Both the position numbers and the translations under genes were made by a program. Below are positions 52,901-62,880 of a stretch of 64,000 nt of DNA, one piece after another. This DNA comes from Microlunatus speluncae (GTDB taxonomy: Bacteria; Actinomycetota; Actinomycetes; Propionibacteriales; Propionibacteriaceae): the NCBI RefSeq assembly GCF_009299835.1, contig NZ_VKCZ01000012.1, positions 121,162-185,161 on the forward strand, read 5' to 3'. The notes below the pieces were generated by a model. That model had not been told where the DNA came from and did no database searches. It saw only the letters and a list, made by a program, of their open reading frames with translations. How positions within the stretch are numbered: position 1 is the first letter of the stretch; the number at the start of each line of letters is the position of its first letter.

Positions 52901-53143
52901 GTGCGCAAGGTGGAGCAGAAGCGGCTCGACCTCTACATCCGAGCAATCGGTCAGCTCGATGCGGAGAGGAAGGCAGGTGAGATCGACCAGGTCCGGTGGG
53001 AAGTGCTTCGGGCAAAGTTGCTCTCCGAGGCCATCGCGCCGAAGCGCCCAGCCGATCTGAACCTCTTGATCTTACTCGGATGCATGTGGGGACTCGTCGC
53101 GATCGGGTACGTCATCATTCAACTCCTGTTGGCCATCTCATGA
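52901..53143 (+). CDS. Small membrane protein (80 aa), intact copy
   Basis: A GTG follows AAAGGGG by six bases and opens MRKVEQKRLDLYIRAIGQLD. The middle is charged, with VRWEVLRAKLLSE, and the C-terminus is a single membrane helix (LILLGCMWGLVAIGYVIIQL). A frameshifted homologue lies at 61948-62186, which supports coding function. The family is unknown to me. Confidence 0.7.
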   Translation: MRKVEQKRLDLYIRAIGQLDAERKAGEIDQVRWEVLRAKLLSEAIAPKRPADLNLLILLGCMWGLVAIGYVIIQLLLAIS

Positions 53144-53365
53144 TGGTTCGGATCAATGAAGAGACCAAGGCTGGCTCGGACGTTCGCCCTCGTTCTGGTT
53201 GTCGGGCCCGCAATCCAGCCCACATCGTGTACGGGACCGCCAACGTAGGCGCTCCGATGCCGACCCACCGGGGTCGCTCAAGCCCTGCGGACTAGACCAT
53301 CCCTGTCACATTGGGTGGCCGCGCACCGTCGAGCAATTTGAGCTCCAACGATCAGGAGGACACCA

Positions 53366-53794
53366 ATGACTTCGATCGAGTCGAAAATAAAAGCGTTGCT
53401 CGACCGACGTGGACTGGCGGCGTGGGAGAAGGATCTGGACGGCCTGATGTCGGTCTTCGCGCCGGAAGTCGTCTACTTCGATCTCGTGCCGCCGCTGCGT
53501 TATACGGGTGCGGAGGCCCTCCGCGAGCGGTTCCGGGATTGGTTCGGACGCTGGCGCGGGCCGATCGGTCAGCAGATCAGCGAGCTTGAGGTGCTGGCGA
53601 ATGATCACGTCGCTGCTGCGCACATGTTGGTGCGGGCCAGCGGAACGCTGCTCGACGGCCGCGAAGTCGACTACTGGGTGCGCGTGAGCGACACGTGTCG
53701 CCGCTCCTCTGACGGCTGGCTGATCACGCACGAACACGTGTCTATGCCGGTCGATCTGACCACCCGCAGCGTTGTGATGGATCTGCGCCCCTGA
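53366..53794 (+). CDS. SnoaL-like / NTF2-fold protein
   Basis: The ATG follows AGGAGGA by eight bases. The 142-residue protein has the NTF2-like pattern AWEKDLDGLMSVFAPEVVYF, FRDWFGRWRGPIGQQISELE and DYWVRVSDTCRRSSDGWLIT with HEHVS, a SnoaL_3-type domain. Such proteins are cyclases, isomerases or ligand binders. It stands alone. Confidence 0.85.
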   Translation: MTSIESKIKALLDRRGLAAWEKDLDGLMSVFAPEVVYFDLVPPLRYTGAEALRERFRDWFGRWRGPIGQQISELEVLANDHVAAAHMLVRASGTLLDGREVDYWVRVSDTCRRSSDGWLITHEHVSMPVDLTTRSVVMDLRP

Positions 53795-54029
53795 TCGCAG
53801 GTAGTTTCGGTAACCCCTCGACGAGTTGGGCCTGGTCGAATCCGAGATGGACCGAAAACAGCCAGGGTTGATCGCTGTCCTCTTAACTTCCGTGCTCCTC
53901 TGCGCGGGCGATCGGTGGGACGCGGTCAGGGTGTTGACGGTGATCGGGGCGCCAGTGATGGCGGTTCGGGTGCCGCCGGCTACTTCTTCGACGAAGGTAT
54001 AGGGCTGGCACCCCGAAGGATGCGGCGCC

Positions 54030-54899
54030 CTAGTGGTCGATGAGCTCGGAAGAGATCCGCTCGATGTTACGGAGGATCTCGTCGCGGGGTACTGGTCTGT
54101 GTCTGCCGGTAGGTGTGGCGTCGGGTTTGGGCAGGACGACGAGTCGATCCACCCCAAGTTCTGTGTAATGTTCGACGGCGGCCCGGTCCAGCGGCCCGGT
54201 TGGAGTCACAGTGATCTCGAGTTGCCCCAAATCCTCCGGACGTTCGTACTTGTCCGCGGCGCGGCGCAACCCAGCGAGGCAACCGGCCAGATCATCTGGG
54301 TCGAACCCGTACCAGCCATTGGCCATTGTCACTGCACGGGCGAATGCCTTCGGGCCCTCACCTCCGATGATCATGGGCGGACCACCGGCTGCCAGCGGCC
54401 GCGGGTGTGCGTCGATTCCGGTGAACGAGCAGAACTGGCCCTCGTGATGAGGGCGCGGCATGGTCCATAGTGCCCGGAGCGCCCGCAGGTAATCATCCAT
54501 CCGGGCTTGGCGCTCGGTCTGGGGCACTCCGACAGCCTGGAACTCTGCATCGATGTAGCCGATTCCGAAGCCTGCGAGAAGCCGACCGCCGGAGACGACG
54601 TCCAGGCTCGCCAGTTCCTTCGCGAGCACTACGGGGTTTCGCAACGGCAGCACGATGATGCCACTACCGATCCGTAGCGTCGTCGTGTGCGCGGCGATCA
54701 GAGTCAGCGCGACGATCGTATCCAGCAGTGGCAGGTCGGGAGGAAACGGACTACCGGGCGGACGTGGGTCGGGAAGTACCAGGTGCTCGCCCGACCATGC
54801 CGACTCGAAGCCAGCCGCTTCGGCGGCACGTGCGACCTCGACCGCGACCGCGGGGTCGGCGCAGGTACCGTAGTTGATCGCGAACAATCCGAACTTCAC
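54030..54899 (-). CDS. LLM-class flavin (F420)-dependent oxidoreductase
   Basis: A GTG at 54899 opens VKFGLFAINYG, the usual start of luciferase-like monooxygenase family members; an in-frame ATG at 54917 adds six residues. AAGFESAWSGEHLVLPDPRP, RIGSGIIVLPLRNPVVLAKE and VSGGRLLAGFGIGYIDAEFQ are classic. GGPPMIIGGEGPKAFARAV is the flavin or F420 pocket. 289 residues. The substrate is unknown. Confidence 0.9.
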   Translation of the reverse strand: MKFGLFAINYGTCADPAVAVEVARAAEAAGFESAWSGEHLVLPDPRPPGSPFPPDLPLLDTIVALTLIAAHTTTLRIGSGIIVLPLRNPVVLAKELASLDVVSGGRLLAGFGIGYIDAEFQAVGVPQTERQARMDDYLRALRALWTMPRPHHEGQFCSFTGIDAHPRPLAAGGPPMIIGGEGPKAFARAVTMANGWYGFDPDDLAGCLAGLRRAADKYERPEDLGQLEITVTPTGPLDRAAVEHYTELGVDRLVVLPKPDATPTGRHRPVPRDEILRNIERISSELIDH

Positions 54900-55402
54900 G
54901 AGGCAAACGATAGCCAACGGTTGCGACAGTGACGATGCGGACTGAGGTCAGAACGGCCGGGCACGCAGAAAATCACAGTGGCCCTCCGCCTTTTGGGGGT
55001 GCACCTGTATGTGACTTATGGTGTGCCGAGTAGGGCAGCGCGAATGACATTCTGCAATTCGAAGACCGTCACAGGAAACGATCGGCCGGTCCTAATGATA
55101 TTCCCGACATCTAGGCGACGAGGGGCTTCATCGAGCTCGATTGCGGGATTCGCCGAGGAGACCATGGATCGTTTGCGAGGATCCGGAATGTACGAGGCAA
55201 TGTGATGTTCACCGGGGAGGTTCTTGCAGCGTTCCGGAAGGCCGTCTGGATCGCCTCAGCCGATGGGCGTGGCCTAGGCCTCGGTCTGTCTCGATCGGGT
55301 CTCCTGGACCGACGACAAGCAGACCTGCGCGCCTTCGCCATCTGCGACCTGTGAGAAGAAGATGGGTCGAGCTGTACGTCGTCGCCTGCCAGGTCGACCG
55401 GC
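54900..55402. other. Gap with one weak small ORF
   Basis: No family match was seen. A 49-codon plus-strand frame at 55205-55354 (MFTGEVLAAFRKAVWIASAD at the start) has a GAGG eight bases upstream and might be expressed, but it has no other support. Confidence 0.3.
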
Positions 55403-56224
55403 TCACGTACTGTCTTCTCCTCGCCCGGACGCCGCGAGCAGTCGTCGCACCGTAGCCGGTGTCCGGCCGGTGTGCTGGCGGACAGTGCGGCTCAGGTGGG
55501 CCTGATCCGCGAATCCCAGGTCAGCGGCGAGGTCAGCCAGACTCGACGTTCCCTGCTCCAGCCGATCCAAGGCCCAGGCAACCCGAACCCTGTTTCGGTA
55601 GCAGGTCAGGGTCACACCCAACTCCGTCGAGAATGCCCGGCTCAGGCGGTAAGGCGACACAGCCAACAGCCGGGCCAACGGCAGCAGGCCGCTGGCATCG
55701 GGATGGCGGTCGATGATGGCCGCCCGAGCACGATCGACCAGTTTCTGTCGTCCCGACCCGCCCCCGCCCGGGACTCTCGCCACCTGACCGACTGCGTGGC
55801 GTATCAGCCGTAGCAGTTCCTCGGCCACACCGAACTCGGTATCGCCACCGCGGGCGCCCGCCAACACTCTCCGGTGTACGAGGTCCAGCCGTGCGTCCAC
55901 GTAGATCGTGGACCGATCGAACCGTTTCGGGTCACCCGTGAGGCTCTGCCACAGCTCGGGTCTCACCGTGATCACCGTGCAGATGTCACCCCCGGCCGGA
56001 TGCGCGTATTGCTCTTCCGTGGCGGAGGCCGACAGATAGGCCATGGTCGTGTCGATCACCGCTTCTCTTCCCGCGGACCGGCGACGGAACATGCCCCGCC
56101 GCACGAGGACCAGTTCATGATCGTGCTCGACCTCTGGGGCAGACCACCGAGAATGGTCATCGGTGCAGGTGACGGCGTCAATACCGAACCCGGGGCCGGT
56201 CGCGAGTTGGACGACGGTCTGCAT
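55403..56224 (-). CDS. AraC-family transcriptional regulator
   Basis: The 273-residue protein has a cupin-like N-terminal domain (HDHELVLVRRGMFRRR) and a C-terminal double helix-turn-helix: LLPLARLLAVSPYRLSRAFS and SLADLAADLGFADQAHLSRT with TVRQHTGRTPATVRRLL. It is divergent from nothing nearby and lies 170 bp upstream of the MFS gene's end. The target is unknown. Confidence 0.9.
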   Translation of the reverse strand: MQTVVQLATGPGFGIDAVTCTDDHSRWSAPEVEHDHELVLVRRGMFRRRSAGREAVIDTTMAYLSASATEEQYAHPAGGDICTVITVRPELWQSLTGDPKRFDRSTIYVDARLDLVHRRVLAGARGGDTEFGVAEELLRLIRHAVGQVARVPGGGGSGRQKLVDRARAAIIDRHPDASGLLPLARLLAVSPYRLSRAFSTELGVTLTCYRNRVRVAWALDRLEQGTSSLADLAADLGFADQAHLSRTVRQHTGRTPATVRRLLAASGRGEDST

Positions 56225-56394
56225 GGGTTCAGTTTATGAATCCGGGTGAGATCCGGCGCAAACGAAGGTTCAAGACCGGCGCGGCGTCGGTCGACAGGCT
56301 AGATCATCCGCGCCGGGTCCAGAAACACAGTGCCATCGATCATTGCTGCCCTCTGAAACCAAGGACAACCGCCAACGGTCTACACCAAGGAACG

Positions 56395-57639
56395 CTAGCT
56401 GTTGTCGAGCTTCGTACCGGTCGCTCCTTTACGGAGGCGGGAGAGCAGGAGCAGAACGCCGGGCAGGCCGGCGAGCGAGGTCATCACGACCGCGGCCGTA
56501 CCGATTCGGTCGGTCGCGATGAAGGGCGTGGCCAGCACTGTTCCCAACGGCAGGGTGCCCTGCATCAGCGTACGTAGGACGGCGAAGGTCCGACCGTGCA
56601 GTTCAGAAGGGATTCGGCGCATCCGCAATGACTGCGCCCAGACTGTCATAGGGGCGCTCAGCAGGCCGATCAGCAGGAAGCCCACGCCCAGAGCGATCAG
56701 GTCTGGAGTGAGAAGCAGGCTCAGGTAACCGACCGCCGCAAAAGCCTGGACGGAGCCGATCGCGCGGATCGGCGACGATGGAGCCCGGACAGCTCCCGCC
56801 AACACGGCGCCGATAATCTCACCCGTCGCCAGCAGCGCCAGCAGCAGCCCCAGCGAGGCTGCTCCACCAGTCAGTGTGGTTTTGGCCAGCCACGGCGCTA
56901 GGACCAACAGCATGCCCTCGGCGACGTTGAACGCCATGAATGCGATGGTGGTCGCGATGATCACGGGGTCTCGCAGCACCCTACGGATCGAAGCCCGTTC
57001 GGCTACGGGCTCGGCACCGGAGTTGTGGGTGATCAGAGTCGGCTGTTCGCGCGTATTGAGGGGCTGGCGGATCCGGATCAGAGCCAGCGCGAAGATCAGG
57101 AACGAGAGGCTGTCGATGGCCAACACGGCAGGAGCGCCGATCACGCCTACCATCAGGCCAGCGGCGGCCGGACCGACGATCCCGGCGACGCTGAAGCTAA
57201 GCGACTCCAAGGCGTTGGCGGAGTCGAGTTCGGATTCGGGGACGAGCGAGGGAATTGCCGCGGGGAATCCGGCCAGCGGAATCATCTTGAGCAGGCCGTA
57301 CGTCGCCGCCGCGACGAACGGCAGGAAGGCCGGCATCACGTCCAGCGCCGCCGTGGCCGGAATGCTGGCCATCACAGCAGCGCGGATGACGCTGTCGATA
57401 ATCAGGATCGTGCGTTTGTCGAAGTGGTCGAGAATAGGCCCGGCCAGCACACCACCGAGTACGGCCGGCGCGGTATAGAGCACGGCCAGCAGAGCGAGTC
57501 CGAATGCTGGGTCCGGCCCCGACAGGACCAGCCAGGTCAGGGCGACGAAGGTCATTCCGTCACCAATTGAGGAGACCGTGGCACCGAACCAGAACCAGCG
57601 GAAGTCGGCGATAGTCAGAATTCTGCGATAGCGACGCAT
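56395..57639 (-). CDS. MFS transporter
   Basis: The 414-residue protein has about twelve membrane helices. FRWFWFGATVSSIGDGMTFV and LDHFDKRTILIIDSVIRAAV are helix 1 and the loop 2-3 signature of the MFS_3/enterobactin-exporter-like group. It probably effluxes a drug or metabolite across the cytoplasmic membrane. A 160-bp piece of this gene is duplicated at 26860-27020. Confidence 0.9.
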   Translation of the reverse strand: MRRYRRILTIADFRWFWFGATVSSIGDGMTFVALTWLVLSGPDPAFGLALLAVLYTAPAVLGGVLAGPILDHFDKRTILIIDSVIRAAVMASIPATAALDVMPAFLPFVAAATYGLLKMIPLAGFPAAIPSLVPESELDSANALESLSFSVAGIVGPAAAGLMVGVIGAPAVLAIDSLSFLIFALALIRIRQPLNTREQPTLITHNSGAEPVAERASIRRVLRDPVIIATTIAFMAFNVAEGMLLVLAPWLAKTTLTGGAASLGLLLALLATGEIIGAVLAGAVRAPSSPIRAIGSVQAFAAVGYLSLLLTPDLIALGVGFLLIGLLSAPMTVWAQSLRMRRIPSELHGRTFAVLRTLMQGTLPLGTVLATPFIATDRIGTAAVVMTSLAGLPGVLLLLSRLRKGATGTKLDNS

Positions 57640-57831
57640 TAGTACGAGTGTCTTTCGGGCCTGGAGCAGGAAGTCACCCAGACTGCCGAGCCGCGTTCGC
57701 CCAGTCTTGAACTTTCTTGCGCAGGCTGTGTTCCTTGGCTTCTAGAATGAGCGCAGGTAGACCGCGGTTCGGCCGGCGATCGGTCCAGGGTTCGGACTCG
57801 ACGCCTGTCCGCCATCGAGATCGGCTGGCGA

Positions 57832-60327
57832 TTACCTCGCTGGGACCACGTTCACCAATCGTGGGGCCCGGACGATCACCCTCAGCACATCAGTCCCGTT
57901 AAGGGCGCTGAGAACCTTCGCCGATTGCACGGCCAGCTCGCGAAGATCATCTTCGGCGATGTCTGCTGGTACCTCGAGGCGGTCGCGTACCTTGCCCGCG
58001 ACCTGCACGACGCAGGTGACCAAATCCTGCGTGACCAGCGATTGGTCGGCCTCCGGCCACATGCAGTTGGCGACGGTGGCCGGCTCGCCGATCCGCTCCC
58101 ACACCTCCTCGGCGGTGAAAGGCGCGAAGCAGGACAGCATCCGAGCGAGAGCCCCCACACCCTCCCGTACGGCCGGGTCCGCGGCGCCGGGGCCTCTGTC
58201 GATCGCCTTGCGGAGCAGGGAGGTCAACTCCATCAGTCGGGCGATGGCCACGTTGAGCCGGGTGATCTCCATCTGGCGGGTCGTTTCGTCGATCAGTCGG
58301 TGAATGGCCTGGCGGGTGGGTCGATCGCCAGCCGCCGGGTCGGCTCCCAGGCTGCCCGGGTCAAGATCGCCAGCGAGCCGCCACACCCGAGCCAGCCACT
58401 TGACCGACCCCGTCGGGGACACGTCCGCCCAGTCGATGTCTTCCTCGGGTGGGCCAGCGAACACCATCGTCACGCGGACGGCGTCCGGACCGAACTGACC
58501 CAGTTGCTCCTGCAGGTTGACCAGGTTGCCCAGAGTCTTGCTCATCGACCGGCCGTTCATGATGACCTGACCCTGGTTGGTCAGCCGGGTGAACGGCTCG
58601 ACGAACGGCACCAGACCCAGATCGTGGCACACCTTGGTGATGAACCTGGCGTAGAGCAGGTGACCGGTGGCGTGCTCCTTGCCGCCGACGTAGTGGTCCA
58701 CCGGCAACCAGCGTCGTACGCCCTCGGGGTCAAATGGGCCGTCGGTGTAGTTCGGGTTCGGATAGCGCAGGTAGTACCAGGACGAGTCGACGAAGGTATC
58801 CATCGTGTCGGTGTCACGCTGCGCAGCACCACCGCAGGTCGGACACGCCACGTTGACCCAATCGGTGGCACTGGCAAGCGGTGGGATCCCACCTTCGGGG
58901 CGCAACTTGTAACCTATTTCGGGCAGGCGCACGGGCAACTCGTCGTCCGGCACCGGCACCTCGCCGCACACCGGGCAGTGCACGATGGGGATCGGCGTAC
59001 CCCAGTACCGCTGGCGGGACAGCAGCCAGTCCCGTAGCCGGTAGGCCAGCGCGGCCTCACCGGTGCCATCCCGTGCGAGCTTCTCGGTGATGGCCACGAT
59101 CGCCTCGTCCTTGCGCAGACCATCGAACTCATCGGAGTTGACCAGCACACCATCACCCGAGATCGCGATGCCGGTCTCCGCCGGGTCCGGTTCTCCGGTG
59201 TCCATCACGACCCGCACCGGCAGGTCCATGGCCCGCGCGAAGTCCAAGTCCCGCTGGTCGTGCGCAGGTACTGCCATGATCGCGCCGGTGCCGTATCCGG
59301 ACAGCACGTAGTCCGCCGCGTAGATCGGCATCTTCTCGCCAGTCATCGGGTTGATCGCGTGGCGGCCCAGCGGAACCCCAGTCCTGGGCCGGTCAGCCGC
59401 GAGTCGCTCGATGTCGGTCGCGGTCCGCACCGTGTCGCGGTAGACCTCGAAGCCCGCACGCTGATCCGGCGCACACAGGTCCTCTGCCAGGGCCGCGTCT
59501 GCGGCCACCACCATGAACGTCGCGCCGAACAGGGTATCCGGTCGTGTGCTGAACACCCGAACAGATTCGTCGCGGCCCGCGATCCGGAAGTCAATGTGGG
59601 CACCATCGGATCGGCCGATCCAATTTCGTTGCATGGTCAACACGTCGTCGGGCCAGCGACCCTTCAGCTGGGCCATGTCGTCGAGGAGTCGCTGCGCGTA
59701 CGCCGTGGTTCGGAAGAACCACTGGGTCAGCTCACGCCGCACGACAGCGGCGCCGCAACGCTCGCACCGCCCCTGCAATACCTGCTCGTTGGCCAGCACC
59801 GTGGCGTCCTGCGGGCACCAATTGACCGGCGCGGCCCTACGGACCGCCAGGCCTCGCTCGAACATGCGCAGGAACAGCCACTGGTTCCATCGGTAGAACT
59901 CCGGATCCGAGGTGTGCAGCCGAGTTCGCCAGTCAAACGACATCCCCAATCGCCTGAATGACTCGGCCTGCACCTCGATGTTGGCGTAGGTCCAGTCCCG
60001 CGGATCCAGATCCCGTTTGAACGCCGCGTTCTCGGCAGGTAGCCCGAATGAGTCCCACCCGATCGGAGTCAACACGTTGTGCCCGCGCATTCGGCCGAAT
60101 CGCGCGATCGCGTCGCTGATCGAGTACACCTCGCCGTGCCCCATGTGCAGGTCACCGGACGGATAGGGATACATGCTGACCACGTACGAGCCGGGTCGGT
60201 CGTCGCCCTCGTCCGTCGTGAGCCCCTTCGCTTCGAAAGCCCGCCTCTGCTGCCACACCCGCATCCACTTCTCGACGATCGCTTGCGGGTCGTACGCATC
60301 TTGACCGGACTTCTCTTGCACGTGCAT
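57832..60327 (-). CDS. leuS: Leucyl-tRNA synthetase
   Basis: The 831-residue enzyme has [20 protein letters not shown] (the HIGH site at about residues 61-64), a zinc-like CPQD ... CERCG insert, the editing domain ([34 protein letters not shown]), [20 protein letters not shown] and the KMSKS-type [11 protein letters not shown]. It charges tRNA-Leu. It lacks the long insertions and the GKSLKNS variant of the usual actinobacterial enzyme and lies in a mobile-DNA-rich area, so it may be an additional copy. Confidence 0.93.
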   Translation of the reverse strand: MHVQEKSGQDAYDPQAIVEKWMRVWQQRRAFEAKGLTTDEGDDRPGSYVVSMYPYPSGDLHMGHGEVYSISDAIARFGRMRGHNVLTPIGWDSFGLPAENAAFKRDLDPRDWTYANIEVQAESFRRLGMSFDWRTRLHTSDPEFYRWNQWLFLRMFERGLAVRRAAPVNWCPQDATVLANEQVLQGRCERCGAAVVRRELTQWFFRTTAYAQRLLDDMAQLKGRWPDDVLTMQRNWIGRSDGAHIDFRIAGRDESVRVFSTRPDTLFGATFMVVAADAALAEDLCAPDQRAGFEVYRDTVRTATDIERLAADRPRTGVPLGRHAINPMTGEKMPIYAADYVLSGYGTGAIMAVPAHDQRDLDFARAMDLPVRVVMDTGEPDPAETGIAISGDGVLVNSDEFDGLRKDEAIVAITEKLARDGTGEAALAYRLRDWLLSRQRYWGTPIPIVHCPVCGEVPVPDDELPVRLPEIGYKLRPEGGIPPLASATDWVNVACPTCGGAAQRDTDTMDTFVDSSWYYLRYPNPNYTDGPFDPEGVRRWLPVDHYVGGKEHATGHLLYARFITKVCHDLGLVPFVEPFTRLTNQGQVIMNGRSMSKTLGNLVNLQEQLGQFGPDAVRVTMVFAGPPEEDIDWADVSPTGSVKWLARVWRLAGDLDPGSLGADPAAGDRPTRQAIHRLIDETTRQMEITRLNVAIARLMELTSLLRKAIDRGPGAADPAVREGVGALARMLSCFAPFTAEEVWERIGEPATVANCMWPEADQSLVTQDLVTCVVQVAGKVRDRLEVPADIAEDDLRELAVQSAKVLSALNGTDVLRVIVRAPRLVNVVPAR

Positions 60328-60473
60328 CCCCCTATCTCATCCCAATGCAGATCACCTGACCAGCGGTGGCGCAGGAAGGATGTTCCGTGTTGGTCATAGC
60401 TGTGCGGACGGCCAATCACTGTCTGCTAATGCATGCAAGCTGCCGCATTCGATGTTGTACCAGTTCGGGCGCT

Positions 60474-60527
60474 GACGTCCAATGGAAACAGTGAATAGAT
60501 ATCATCGGCCGAGTTGATCATTTGGGC
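60474..60527. repeat. Dispersed repeat, copy B (partner at 47855-47906)
   Basis: The segment starting GACGTCCAATGGAAACAGTG matches 47855-47906. The minus strand reads MINSADDIYSLFPLDVSA, similar to the peptide from copy A. It partly overlaps the 3' end of the lysR gene. Confidence 0.65.
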
Positions 60528-61447
60528 GTCGCAGAAGGGATCGCAGGTTGGCCCTGACCTTGGTGGGTGGCAGCTGATCGGCCCGGTGGGACGGCTTCGG
60601 CGAGCGCGGCCAGAAGGGCAGCGGTGGCCGGTGGGTCGGGCGGATCGCCGTACGTGGCGGCGTAGATCCGTTGTCCGGCGCCGGGGATCTCGGTTGCTTC
60701 GATGCCCTCGATGCGATGGGCGCGCAGCGCCAGCCCGGGGCTTGTGGTCACACCGAGGCCGGCGGCGACGAGGGCCTGCATGACGACCACGTTGTCGGAG
60801 TTGTAGCCGATGGCGGGCTCGAAGCCGGCGTCGGCGCACAAGGCGACCAAGTGTGCACGGCACCGGTCGCAGCCGGCAATCCAGGTGGCGTCGCGCAGCG
60901 CGGCGAGGGTTTGGTGCGGCTGCGTGGACAGCACGTACAGCGGGTCGTCCAGCAGATGGTGGAGTCGGATGTCTCCGGGCTCGGGATCGGTGTCGCCGTA
61001 TCGGAAGATGATCGCCACGTCGATCTTGCCGGCCCGGAGCAGTTCGATCGCTTCCGGCGGTTGGGTGTTGGTCAGGCTGAGCTGCAGACCTGGGTGCCGA
61101 GCGGCCAGGATCGCCGTCGCGCGAGGGATCAGGGATCCGATCACCGAGGCGAAGCCGGCGACGCGAACCCGGCTACTGGTTAGGCCGACGTGGGCTGCCA
61201 GTTCGCTGCCCGCGGCGTCGATCCTGCCGATGATCTCGGCCGCCCGGGTCGCGAGGAGCTCTCCGGCCGGGGTGAGCCGGATCCGCCGACCCGCGCGTTG
61301 GAGCAGCTGTGCGCCGGTCTCGGCCTCGAGCCGCGCGAGATGATGGCTCACCGTCGGCTGCGAGTAGTGCAACTCCCTGGCCGCCTCGGTGAAGGAGCCG
61401 AGCCGAGCGACAGCGTCAAGGACTCGGAGTCGGGTGACGTCCAACAT
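60518..61447 (-). CDS. LysR-family transcriptional regulator
   Basis: The ATG at 61447 opens MLDVTRLRVLDAVARLGSFT, followed by EAARELHYSQPTVSHHLARL, the LysR winged helix-turn-helix. A periplasmic-binding-like effector domain follows (RVRVAGFASVIGSLIPRATA, LLRAGKIDVAIIFRYGD). 309 residues. Just upstream lies the palindromic TATCGACGATA (61448-61458 region), a possible operator for autoregulation or for the divergent plus-strand remnant. Confidence 0.9.
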   Translation of the reverse strand: MLDVTRLRVLDAVARLGSFTEAARELHYSQPTVSHHLARLEAETGAQLLQRAGRRIRLTPAGELLATRAAEIIGRIDAAGSELAAHVGLTSSRVRVAGFASVIGSLIPRATAILAARHPGLQLSLTNTQPPEAIELLRAGKIDVAIIFRYGDTDPEPGDIRLHHLLDDPLYVLSTQPHQTLAALRDATWIAGCDRCRAHLVALCADAGFEPAIGYNSDNVVVMQALVAAGLGVTTSPGLALRAHRIEGIEATEIPGAGQRIYAATYGDPPDPPATAALLAALAEAVPPGRSAATHQGQGQPAIPSATPK

Positions 61448-61659
61448 GTATCGACGATATCTATGTCCCGGTATGACAATTGACACTGGATGGATGAGCC
61501 AGGCAGGTGCACGCTAATGATCATGGTTAGGGCCGCGATCCGTTCAGCTCACAATCTGGCGTGTCTGGTCGATGACGTTCAGGCCGTCACTGCTGTACGC
61601 GCTGACCGGGCCACCACCGCTGATCCTGTCACCGAAGAGCTGCGGACGCACCGTCCCTC

Positions 61660-61884
61660 TCCCGGCATCCTCACCGCCGAACAGCGGTGCGGGATCGGTG
61701 GCCCGCCGACCGTGACCCGCGACTTCCTCGCCGCCGGGCTGATTACGTCATGACGATTCCGGTAGTGCCGATCTTCCTCGGCCGGGGCAAACGTCTGTGG
61801 GACGGCCTCAGTGGCGCCGACAAGCTCTGTAGCATCGAATCTCCCACCTCGCCGACTGGCGTCATGCCCGGCCCGGCGCCGTAA
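61660..61884 (+). pseudogene. C-terminal fragment of a dihydrofolate-reductase-like gene
   Basis: GGPPTVTRDFLAAGLI and, one frame over, VMTIPVVPIFLGRGKRLWDG match the last third of RibD-C/DHFR-like proteins. A frameshift near 61745 and loss of the N-terminus make it a remnant. It is a different subfamily from the copies at 46984 and 49345. Confidence 0.65.
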
Positions 61885-61947
61885 CGTCCACGCTCAGCAT
61901 CCACTCAACCGAGTGCGGCGCCGATTCCGCAAGTGCCGAAGGGAACC

Positions 61948-62186
61948 ATGACCAAGGTCGAGCAGCAATTTGATCACTACATTCGAGCGATCACGAGACT
62001 GGACGCCCAAGAAGCGCCGGCGAGATCGATTCAGTCCGATGGGAGGTACTTCGGGCAAGGTTGATTGCCGAGGCCACACGGCCCAAACGACCAACCGATC
62101 TGAACTTCCTGATCACCCTCGGGTGCGTCGCGGCCATCGCCCTGATCGGCTACGGAATCATCCAGGTCCTCCTCGCCGTCCTGTAA
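61948..62186 (+). pseudogene. Small membrane protein gene, frameshifted copy
   Basis: MTKVEQQFDHYIRAITRLDA matches the start of the 80-residue protein at 52901. After about residue 22 the frame shifts, and in the next frame the code continues through VRWEVLRARLIAEATRPKRP, then TDLNFLITLGCVAAIALIGY, to a stop at 62184-62186. A short deletion near 62012 accounts for the break. Confidence 0.75.
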
Positions 62187-62406
62187 CGTGGCAGGACCCC
62201 GATTCGAAGACCATGATCATGACCAACGCCGGGCTCCAATTCCGGATCGTTCGGGTGCAAGATCCTGCTCCAACCCGAAGGCCGTGGTCACCGGGAGCCA
62301 CAGCGGAGTCCGCCCCGATCCCTGCCCCCGGGTCGGCGAGGCCCGGAGGGGTCTACTAGGGCGTGTCCCGTAACTGATTTTGCGTGGGTTCGGGTGTGAT
62401 GGATGG

Positions 62407-62880
62407 GTGCATGATCGTCATGACTTGACCGATGACCTGTGGGCGCTGCTGGAGCCGTATGTTCCGAGGTCCGGCCCGGCCGGTGGTCGACCTTGGGGTG
62501 ATCATCGCCGGGTGATTGATGGGATCTTGTGGCGCACCCGGACGGGGGCTCCGTGGCGGGATCTCCCGTCCGGTTACGGGCCGTGGAAAACGGTCTATAA
62601 CCGGCACCGACGGTGGTCGGCTGATGGCACCTGGGACGAGTTGTTGGCAGAGCTGGAACGGGGTGCCGATGCTGGCGTGGACGAGTGGACGGTGGGTGTC
62701 GACTCGACGGTGATCCGCGCTCATCAAGACGCTGCTGGGGCACGGCATGCTGCACCGGGTGACGTGTCGCCCGAGCGGCTCGCGGTGGCCTTGGATGACT
62801 TTGTTTCACACCGAGCCGCGCGCCACACAGGGGGCAGGATCGAATTACAAGAATCAGGCCGATCTGGCCGAACGGCCTGA
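62407..62880 (+). CDS. IS5-family transposase, N-terminal frame (OrfA)
   Basis: A GTG at 62407 opens VHDRHDLTDDLWALLEPYVP, followed by RPWGDHRRVIDGILWRTRTG and GVDSTVIRAHQ, the DUF4096-like head of IS5 transposases and the first aspartate of the DDE triad. The frame ends at 62880 within a hairpin. The full enzyme needs fusion to the second frame. Confidence 0.85.
   Translation: MHDRHDLTDDLWALLEPYVPRSGPAGGRPWGDHRRVIDGILWRTRTGAPWRDLPSGYGPWKTVYNRHRRWSADGTWDELLAELERGADAGVDEWTVGVDSTVIRAHQDAAGARHAAPGDVSPERLAVALDDFVSHRAARHTGGRIELQESGRSGRTA

Noticed and set aside
53795..54029. Minus-strand frame reading PSGCQPYTFVEEVAGG and more
   Set aside because: It looks like a gene piece but is too short and interrupted to assign to any family.
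57640..57831. Right attachment site of the island next to leuS
   Set aside because: I read the gap for the tRNA core (GGTTCGAATCCCC) and found no copy there or elsewhere in the window.
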